Part shown: one piece after another, positions 14,592-19,942 of the stretch
How positions within the stretch are numbered: the first letter of the stretch is position 1
Layout of the letters: every line of letters begins with the position of its first letter
Assembly (NCBI GenBank): GCA_031292015.1
Contig: JARLHY010000158.1
Coordinates: 1-19,942, forward strand
DNA: 19,942 nt
Direction: 5' to 3'
From: Negativicutes bacterium
Lineage (GTDB): Bacteria; Bacillota_C; Negativicutes; Sporomusales_B; JARLHX01
Notes under the pieces: generated by a model
The model's database searches: none
What the model saw: only the letters and a program-made list of their open reading frames with translations
What the model was told of the DNA's origin: nothing
Program-made: the position numbers and the translations under genes

Positions 14592-15734
14592 ATGGAAAAA
14601 TGCTTGCATATCAAAAATGGGCGGGTGATTGATCCCGCCCGGAACCTCGACGCGGTCGGCGATGTTTTTGTCCTGGACGGCAAAATTGTTAAAAAGTTGG
14701 AGGCTGCCCTGCTGGCGTCAGCTGTCGTGATCGACGCTGCCGGCTGCCTGGTGGTGCCTGGCCTGATCGATTTTCACGCCCATCTCTTCGGCGGCGGGAC
14801 AGACGCCGGCATACCGCCCGATCTGGCTCTCTTGCCCTATGGGGTGACCACTGCGGTGGATGGCGGCAGCACCGGCAGCGCCAACTATGAGAGCTTTTAC
14901 CGCAGCATTGTCGCCACCAGTCTGGTGCGTGTCAAGACCTTTCTCAATATCGCACCAGCCGGTCTGACGACAGGCCGGCACGACGAGGTGCTTGACCCCA
15001 AAGTCATCGACCGGGATAAGACGGCCCAGCTGTTCGCCCAGTACCCAAGCAATCTCATCGGCCTCAAGGTCCGGCAAAGCCGCGGCGTGGTCGGCGATCT
15101 GGGGCTCGCCCCCCTCGAAGCGGCGGTGAAACTGGCAGATAGTCTGGGCTGCCCGGTGGCGGTGCACAGCACCGATCCGCCTGGCTCGAATGATGAGCTG
15201 TTAGCTCTCTTGCGTCCCGGCGATATCTTCGTTCATGTTTATCACGGGGTGGGCAACACCATTATCGGCGGCGACGGCAAGGTCCTGCCGGCGGTGCGGT
15301 CGGCAAGACAGCGCGGCGTTTTATTCGACGCCGCCAACGGCCGCAGCCACTTTTCTTTCGTCACCGCCTGCGCCGCCCTGGCGGACGGCTTTGCGCCCGA
15401 TATTATCAGCTCCGATTTGACCACCCTGACGTGGGGTAAGCCGCCGGTTTTCGCCCTGCCCTATGTCATTTCCAAGTATCTAAGCCTGGGGTTGCCGCTC
15501 ACACAGGCGCTGGCGGCCTGCACGTCCGTTCCGGCCCGCATCCTGGGGTTGGCGGACACCATCGGGACGCTGGCTCCTGGTGCCGACGCCGATATTGCCC
15601 TCTTTCGCCTGGCGGAGCAGCCGGTCGAATTTGCCGACGCCCAGGGGCAAACCCGCTCAGGCGGGCTGCTGCTGAAACCCCAAGCCACCATCCGGGCCGG
15701 TAGCATCGTTTACCGCAGCTTTGATAATCTATAG
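14592..15734 (+). CDS. Amidohydrolase/deacetylase-family metallohydrolase
   Basis: This 380-residue cytoplasmic enzyme is of the amidohydrolase superfamily, close in motifs to the EF_0837/Atu3266 group (some members hydrolyse N-acyl-D-amino acids or acetyl-mandelate), often mis-annotated as dihydroorotase. A small beta-sandwich N-terminus (HIKNGRVIDPARNLD) leads to LVVPGLIDFHAHLF, with the metal ligands H62 and H64. The likely carboxylated lysine is K159 in GLKVRQS. Further ligands are H192 and H215, and the catalytic aspartate is D275 in IISSDLTT. The C-terminus returns to the sandwich (TLAPGADADIALF). ATG 14592 follows AAGGTG. It is the second gene of the operon with the ACS transporter. 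Exact substrate unknown. Confidence 0.87.
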   Translation: MEKCLHIKNGRVIDPARNLDAVGDVFVLDGKIVKKLEAALLASAVVIDAAGCLVVPGLIDFHAHLFGGGTDAGIPPDLALLPYGVTTAVDGGSTGSANYESFYRSIVATSLVRVKTFLNIAPAGLTTGRHDEVLDPKVIDRDKTAQLFAQYPSNLIGLKVRQSRGVVGDLGLAPLEAAVKLADSLGCPVAVHSTDPPGSNDELLALLRPGDIFVHVYHGVGNTIIGGDGKVLPAVRSARQRGVLFDAANGRSHFSFVTACAALADGFAPDIISSDLTTLTWGKPPVFALPYVISKYLSLGLPLTQALAACTSVPARILGLADTIGTLAPGADADIALFRLAEQPVEFADAQGQTRSGGLLLKPQATIRAGSIVYRSFDNL

Positions 15735-15740
15735 AAAAAA

Positions 15741-15782
15741 ACAAGACCGGCAAGTCTCGCGCGAGACTTCCGGCCTTGTTTT
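15741..15782. terminator. Bidirectional intrinsic terminator
   Basis: AAGTCTCGC with GCGAGACTT at the tip, then CCGG/CCGG and ACAAG/CTTGT with one mismatch and one bulge. T-runs lie on both sides. It ends the amidohydrolase gene and the convergent GntR fusion gene. Confidence 0.9.
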
Positions 15783-15796
15783 CATTATCCCGGCTG

Positions 15797-17458
15797 CTAG
15801 CCGAGGTTGATCCAACCGCGGTAAACCATTCCCCGGCTGACGTCCAGGGTCACCTGCTCGTCCTCCAAAAGAAGATCGGTGGCATCGGTGGCGCCGACGA
15901 TGACCGGTTTACCCAGCGACAGACAGGCGATGGCGGCGTGGGAGGAGAGCCCGCCTTCTTCTACCACCAGGGCGGCGGCCTGTTCGATGAGTTTGACATG
16001 GCTGGCTTCGGTGGCCGGCAGGACGAGGATCCGGTCGGTCAGCGACTTGCTTTTATTATGAAGCGATTTGATGATGCTGACCCGGCCGCTGATGATGCCG
16101 CTGCCTATGCCCTGGCCCCTCAGGATGATGTCGCCGACTACGGCGAGGGTCACGGCGTTGGGGGAGTTGGGAATGTCCATGCCACTGGTGACGCCGACGA
16201 CGATGTCACCGTCGCTCAGGAGGCCGGAACGCAGGGCGGCGCGGATGGCGGCGTCGATGTTATCCTCCTGGCGGGTCACCCGTTGGGTTAAAAGGGGAAC
16301 AACGCCCCAGACCAGTTTGAGCTGGCGGGCGATGCGGGGATCGGGAGTAATGGCCAGCACCGGCACCGCCGGGCGGAATTTGGAAAGCAGACGGGGGATG
16401 GCGCCGGTTTCACTGGGGATGACGAGGGCGACGGCTTTTACCGCTGCAACGGCGTGCATGGCGGTGAGACAAAGGCCGTTGGCTAGGGGACTGGCTACCA
16501 CCCGTCCGAGGCGCTGGTCGCTGCCGGCTGTCTTTTCCTCGATGTCCCGGGCTTTTTGGCGCAGACGCCCGATGAGATCAGTCAAGTGGTCGGGGGCAGC
16601 CATGGCCGAGAGGACGGCCACACCGTCAAATTGCCAGTGACTGGCCAAAGCGGCTGTCTCGCCCTGGTGGCTGGCGTTGGCCTTAAGATCGGCGGCTGCC
16701 GCAGCCAGCAGGATGATCTTGTCGGTGGCCGCTCCCTGGCGCATGATGGTTGCGAGGATATCGCGGGAGCGGGCGTTGTCAGGGGGGAAATCAATGATCG
16801 CACCGTCGGCGGCTCTTAAGATATTTTCGCTGCCGGCGGGGGTGGTAATCCAGGCGAAGATTGGCGTGGTCTCGCCCTGTTCTTCGATGATCCGGCGGGT
16901 TTCCAAAATCATATCGGTCGCTGCTCCCGGACCGACAATCATGGCGTCGCAGTTGGCGCTGACAGCCATGGCGATGGCCGCCGGCGCGTCGGCACCCGGG
17001 GCCACGGACGCTAAAATGGGCAGGGTGATCCCCAGGTCGTTGGCGGCCTGGCGGACAGCCCTGAGATGCTTGCTCCAGAGGCCGGGATCAGCGGTGGAGA
17101 GGATGACGCCGTCGGCACCTGCCGCCAGGAGGCGCCTGTAGGCGGCGATGTTCCAGGTTTCGTCAGCCGCCACGAGGATCTTCAGCGAGCAGCGGGTATT
17201 GCTGTCTTTGACCAGCTCGGCCTGGTTGCCGATCAGATAGTAGCCGCTCCCGCTCCTGGCTTCGACCACACCGGCGTAGGTCAGAGCCGCCAGAGCCTCG
17301 CGCACCGAGGAGCGCCCGGCGGCGAACCGCTGGCAGAGCTCTTTCTCGCTGGGCAGTTTTTCGCCGGTACGGTAGCGTCCGCCGTCGATTTCTTTGCGCA
17401 GTTGCTCGATAATGGCAGGGTAGCCTTTGGTTGACGGCTTGGTGCCGTTTAGTGTCAA
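15797..17458 (-). CDS. GntR-type DNA-binding domain fused to degenerate pyruvate kinase and PEP-utiliser domain
   Basis: The 553-residue protein starts with TTG 17458-17456, seven bases after AAGGGGG. Residues 12-75 are a GntR winged helix (EKLPSEKELCQRFAAGRSSV, then SGSGYYL). Residues about 92-305 follow the pyruvate-kinase barrel without its B domain. The catalytic features are gone: RxNxSH is replaced by LSTADP, AKIEN-like by AWITT (Lys to W203), and the metal-binding GD by PP. Residues about 320-442 are a good pyruvate-kinase C-terminal allosteric domain (IPSETGAIPRLLSKFRP, AITPDPRIARQLKLVWGV). Residues about 450-550 are the PEP-utiliser domain found at the end of Bacillus-type kinases, with GGLSSHAAI and H507 kept. 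It is divergent from pckA. I infer a metabolite-sensing transcription factor, not an enzyme; PEP or a sugar phosphate is the likely signal. Confidence 0.87.
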   Translation of the reverse strand: MTLNGTKPSTKGYPAIIEQLRKEIDGGRYRTGEKLPSEKELCQRFAAGRSSVREALAALTYAGVVEARSGSGYYLIGNQAELVKDSNTRCSLKILVAADETWNIAAYRRLLAAGADGVILSTADPGLWSKHLRAVRQAANDLGITLPILASVAPGADAPAAIAMAVSANCDAMIVGPGAATDMILETRRIIEEQGETTPIFAWITTPAGSENILRAADGAIIDFPPDNARSRDILATIMRQGAATDKIILLAAAAADLKANASHQGETAALASHWQFDGVAVLSAMAAPDHLTDLIGRLRQKARDIEEKTAGSDQRLGRVVASPLANGLCLTAMHAVAAVKAVALVIPSETGAIPRLLSKFRPAVPVLAITPDPRIARQLKLVWGVVPLLTQRVTRQEDNIDAAIRAALRSGLLSDGDIVVGVTSGMDIPNSPNAVTLAVVGDIILRGQGIGSGIISGRVSIIKSLHNKSKSLTDRILVLPATEASHVKLIEQAAALVVEEGGLSSHAAIACLSLGKPVIVGATDATDLLLEDEQVTLDVSRGMVYRGWINLG

Positions 17459-17578
17459 GTTGATTCCCCCTTGGGACGATGTAGTGACATTTTTATTCTA
17501 ACTATATCATATTTTTGCCAGCTTCGGATGGGGGCATAATAAGCTAAAAGAAAATTTTGAAAATAAATTAGCGGCCAG

Positions 17579-17607
17579 TTGTGCGCCAATGAATTGAGAG
17601 GTATAAT
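17579..17607 (+). promoter_or_regulatory. Candidate pckA promoter
   Basis: TTGTGC (17579-17584), 17 bases, then a perfect TATAAT (17602-17607). The transcript would start near 17614 with a leader of about 90 bases. The -35 is weak, which fits a regulated promoter. Confidence 0.6.
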
Positions 17608-17625
17608 AAATTAGGTTGCTAAAAT

Positions 17626-17636
17626 CTGTCAGACAG
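17626..17636. promoter_or_regulatory. Perfect palindrome, candidate operator for the GntR fusion
   Basis: CTGTC-A-GACAG lies about 12-22 bases after the predicted pckA transcription start. The size and dyad suit a GntR dimer acting as a roadblock repressor. Assignment to this regulator is inference from position. Confidence 0.45.
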
Positions 17637-17703
17637 GTTGGACAATTAAGGAGGCATTTTACAAAGTCAACCTGACAAATTCATAGGGCGAGGAGTGATA
17701 ATT

Positions 17704-19281
17704 ATGGCTTTTGGTGTGCTGAAAGACTTGTTACCCGGCCACAGCGGCAAGGCGTTCTACAATCTTACCGTACCAAAATTAGTGGAAGAAGCTATTGTCC
17801 GCGGCGAAGGGGCCATGACCGCCAACGGAGCTTTACGGGTGGTGACCGGAAAATATACCGGCCGGTCGCCAGATGATAAGTTCACCGTAAAGACGCCTGA
17901 ACTGAATGACATTTGGTGGCAAAACAACAAGACAATCAGCGAGAAGGTTTTCGATGGCCTGTATAATAAGGTCATTGCTCACCTTCAGAACAAGGATTTA
18001 TTTATTTTCGAAGGCTGTGCCGGGGCTGATCCCGATTATGCCGTTCCGGTACGAATCATTAATGAGTTTGCATGGCAAAATATTTTTGTACGCCAAATGT
18101 TTGTCAGACCGGATGCGGTCACCCCCCCGGAGCGGCCGGGATTTACAGTAATCGGCGCACCGGGCTGCATCGCTGATCCGGCGGTGGACGGCACCTTTTC
18201 AGAGGCCTTTGTGGTTGTTAATTTCGCCAAACGGCTGATCCTGGTGGGTGGCAGTCATTACGCCGGGGAAATGAAAAAATCGATCTTCTCTGTCATGAAC
18301 TATCTGATGCCCAAGCAGGGCATCCTGTCGATGCACTGTTCGGCCAACAAGGGAGCTGACGGCGATACCGCCCTGTTTTTCGGTCTTTCCGGCACAGGAA
18401 AGACGTCGCTTTCCGCCGATCCCGACCGTCAGTTGATCGGCGACGACGAGCATTGCTGGAGCGACAGCGGTATTTTCAATGTGGAGGGCGGCTGCTACGC
18501 CAAGTGCGTCAAGCTGACCCGTGAGAATGAGCCTCAGATATGGGACGCCATCAAGTTCGGCAGTGTTCTGGAAAATGTCGTCATGAACGAGGAAACCCGC
18601 GAAGTGGATTATGATGACGAGTCGCTTACCGAGAATACCCGGGCGGCTTATCCCATTGACTATATACCAGGCAGCGTCTATCCCGGCGTAGGCCGGCATC
18701 CCAGCACCATCGTGTTTTTGACCGCAGATGCCTTCGGCGTCCTGCCGCCCATCGCCAAACTGAGTCCCGAGCAGGCGATGTATTATTTCATGTCCGGCTA
18801 TACCAGCAAGCTGGCTGGCACCGAACGCGGAATCACCGAACCGCAGGCCACGTTTTCCTCCTGCTTCGGCGCACCGTTTTTGCCGCTGCCGCCGCTGGTG
18901 TACGCCAATCTCCTGAAAGAGAAGATTTCCAAACACAACACCCGGGTCTTCCTGATCAACACCGGTTGGCAGGGCGGGGCCTACGGGGTGGGCAAGCGGA
19001 TCAGCATTCAGTACACGCGGAGGATGGTGGCTGCTGCCATTAACGGCGACCTTGATTTTGCCGAGTATGTCACCCATCCGATTTTCAACCTGGCCATTCC
19101 TGCCAAGTGTCCCGGGGTGCCGGACGCCATCCTGATGCCCCAGAGCACCTGGAGCGATCAGACAGCCTATGAAAAGCAGGCCGAGCGGCTGGCAGGCATG
19201 TTCCATAAGAATTTTGCCAAGTTCCCTGATATGCCACAAGAGGTGGTTCATTCCGGGCCTTTCCAATTAGCATTGGTTTAG
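17704..19281 (+). CDS. pckA: Phosphoenolpyruvate carboxykinase (ATP)
   Basis: This 525-residue protein has the full length of the ATP-dependent family. I use ATG 17704, eight bases after AGGAG (17691-17695); a GTG at 17695 would overlap that site. The family motifs are all present: [13 protein letters not shown] near the N-terminus for oxaloacetate/PEP binding, then the P-loop GLSGTGKT (227-234), then IGDDEH with the metal-binding aspartates, and [10 protein letters not shown] before the adenine region. Reaction: oxaloacetate plus ATP to PEP, CO2 and ADP; in anaerobes it may run in the ATP-forming direction. Cytoplasmic. It is divergent from the GntR-pseudokinase and lies 200 bases ahead of a phosphofructokinase gene, so the locus covers the PEP/glycolysis node. 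No terminator is evident after the stop. Confidence 0.97.
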   Translation: MAFGVLKDLLPGHSGKAFYNLTVPKLVEEAIVRGEGAMTANGALRVVTGKYTGRSPDDKFTVKTPELNDIWWQNNKTISEKVFDGLYNKVIAHLQNKDLFIFEGCAGADPDYAVPVRIINEFAWQNIFVRQMFVRPDAVTPPERPGFTVIGAPGCIADPAVDGTFSEAFVVVNFAKRLILVGGSHYAGEMKKSIFSVMNYLMPKQGILSMHCSANKGADGDTALFFGLSGTGKTSLSADPDRQLIGDDEHCWSDSGIFNVEGGCYAKCVKLTRENEPQIWDAIKFGSVLENVVMNEETREVDYDDESLTENTRAAYPIDYIPGSVYPGVGRHPSTIVFLTADAFGVLPPIAKLSPEQAMYYFMSGYTSKLAGTERGITEPQATFSSCFGAPFLPLPPLVYANLLKEKISKHNTRVFLINTGWQGGAYGVGKRISIQYTRRMVAAAINGDLDFAEYVTHPIFNLAIPAKCPGVPDAILMPQSTWSDQTAYEKQAERLAGMFHKNFAKFPDMPQEVVHSGPFQLALV

Positions 19282-19332
19282 ATAAAATGGAAGTGCGGTG
19301 CAGTCGATTCTGGTGTGAAGGGTGCGTGGTTT

Positions 19333-19453
19333 GGCGCTCTTCGCCAGGTCGGCTGCGGCCGTTGTCGCGGGGTGGAGCATTGGAAAGGGGGCTCCGGCGC
19401 TAGGACATGGCGGTGAGCCTGTCAGCGCAGCAGGGTCTTTCGCGGACCGACCC
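19333..19453 (+). other. Structured GC-rich spacer between pckA and phosphofructokinase
   Basis: Five consecutive short stem-loops can be drawn: 19333-19345 (GGCG/CGCC), 19351-19360 (GGC/GCC), 19374-19395 (GGAGC/GCTCC), 19397-19428 and 19433-19453 (GGGTC/GACCC). The fourth is the best: GCGCT/AGCGC, then GACA/TGTC, then GGC/GCC, with a two-base bulge, a one-base bulge and a GGTGA loop. None is followed by a T-run, so they are not ordinary terminators. I do not recognise a known riboswitch. It may be a structured leader or processing region of the next gene. Confidence 0.4.
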
Positions 19454-19481
19454 CAAAAAAATCTAGAATGCGGAGGTAATT

Positions 19482-19942
19482 ATGTCACTTGTAGGAAAAG
19501 TACTTGTAGCTCAAGGGGGAGGGCCGACTGCGGTTATCAACCAGACGTTGGCCGGCATAGTCCTGGAGGCCAGGAAATATCCCCAGGTAACAAAAGTATA
19601 CGGAGCGGTAAGAGGGGTATCAGGGATCGTCGATGAAGATTTTCTCGATCTGACCCAGGAGACGTCCCACAATCTGGAGCAGGTCGCCCTGACGACTTCC
19701 TCGGCATTGTTATCAACGCGCGCCAAGCCGGACAGCAAGTTCTGCCACGAGATTTTCAAAGTTTTGATGGCTCACGACATCCGTTATTTCTTTTATATTG
19801 GCGGCAACGACTCCTCCGACACGGTGCGCATCGTCAGCGAGGAAGCCAAGAAGGCCAACTATGAAATGAGAGCCATTCATGTTCCCAAAACCATTGATAA
19901 CGACCTGGTATGTAACGACCATACTCCGGGCTTTGGCTCGGC
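19482..19942 (+). CDS. pfp: 6-phosphofructokinase, PPi-type residues (3' end outside window)
   Basis: The first 153 residues are visible. ATG 19482 follows GGAGG at five bases. The N-terminal phosphate-donor loop reads QGGGPTAVINQ in place of the GGDAPGMN of the ATP enzyme. The GGDGS motif is GGND at 107-110, with Asp at the position that separates PPi from ATP enzymes. The substrate loop is PKTIDND (135-141), with Lys where ATP-dependent enzymes have Gly. Together these predict a PPi-dependent, non-allosteric enzyme: fructose 6-phosphate plus PPi to fructose 1,6-bisphosphate, reversible, in the cytoplasm. An ATP-using member of the same clade cannot be excluded from half the protein. It may be cotranscribed with pckA through the structured spacer. 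Confidence 0.9.
   Translation, partial: MSLVGKVLVAQGGGPTAVINQTLAGIVLEARKYPQVTKVYGAVRGVSGIVDEDFLDLTQETSHNLEQVALTTSSALLSTRAKPDSKFCHEIFKVLMAHDIRYFFYIGGNDSSDTVRIVSEEAKKANYEMRAIHVPKTIDNDLVCNDHTPGFGS

Noticed and set aside
18199..19266. A 355-codon antisense open frame within pckA
   Set aside because: It is a shadow of strongly conserved pckA codons with no recognisable domain.
19322..19636. Open frame spanning the pckA-phosphofructokinase spacer
   Set aside because: It runs out of frame into the phosphofructokinase gene, has no ribosome-binding site and no recognisable protein features.

Overview
The window reads as a chromosomal segment of an endospore-forming, motile, anaerobic-type Firmicute. 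A diderm clostridial relative of the Sporomusaceae (Negativicutes) is my best guess. The basis is strong GGAGG ribosome-binding sites, an AbrB-type transition regulator, low-complexity coat-like genes behind sigma-K-like promoters, several chemotaxis and cyclic-di-GMP proteins, and an ATP-type PEP carboxykinase next to a PPi-type phosphofructokinase. The lineage is inference; no rRNA or housekeeping marker is present.

Layout. 1-6778 is a chemotaxis region: the 3' end of one methyl-accepting chemotaxis protein (MCP), an inverted MFS transporter, a second full MCP preceded by a cyclic-di-GMP-I (GEMM) riboswitch with its own promoter and terminator, then a receiver-CheX fusion and a stand-alone CheX. 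6827-8535 holds a DUF1992 gene and a cluster of three low-complexity genes. Two of these are divergent, cysteine-rich, and carry every cysteine as Cys-x-Pro; the third is Gly/His- then Tyr/Pro-rich. 8622-13181 holds a GAF-GGDEF cyclase, an AbrB-family regulator, an Fsr-like MFS transporter and a PAS-GGDEF-HD-GYP protein. 13332-15734 is a two-gene operon (ACS-type MFS plus amidohydrolase). 15797-19942 is a PEP/glycolysis node: a GntR DNA-binding domain fused to a degenerate pyruvate kinase with a PEP-utiliser domain, divergent from pckA, followed by the start of a PPi-type phosphofructokinase.

How it fits together. Two proteins can make or break cyclic-di-GMP, and a riboswitch for the same molecule sits ahead of a chemoreceptor, so second-messenger level may set receptor expression. 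CheX proteins would dephosphorylate CheY. At the far end, the GntR-pseudokinase is placed to sense a PEP-node metabolite and regulate pckA. The divergent Cys-x-Pro pair shares a near-identical promoter architecture and a fixed N-terminal motif, which suggests co-expressed spore-surface proteins. Five convergent gene pairs are each separated by a single bidirectional terminator.

The most novel items are the GntR-pseudo-pyruvate-kinase/pckA pair and the divergent Cys-x-Pro gene pair; the riboswitch is a known class that would be missed by gene calling alone.
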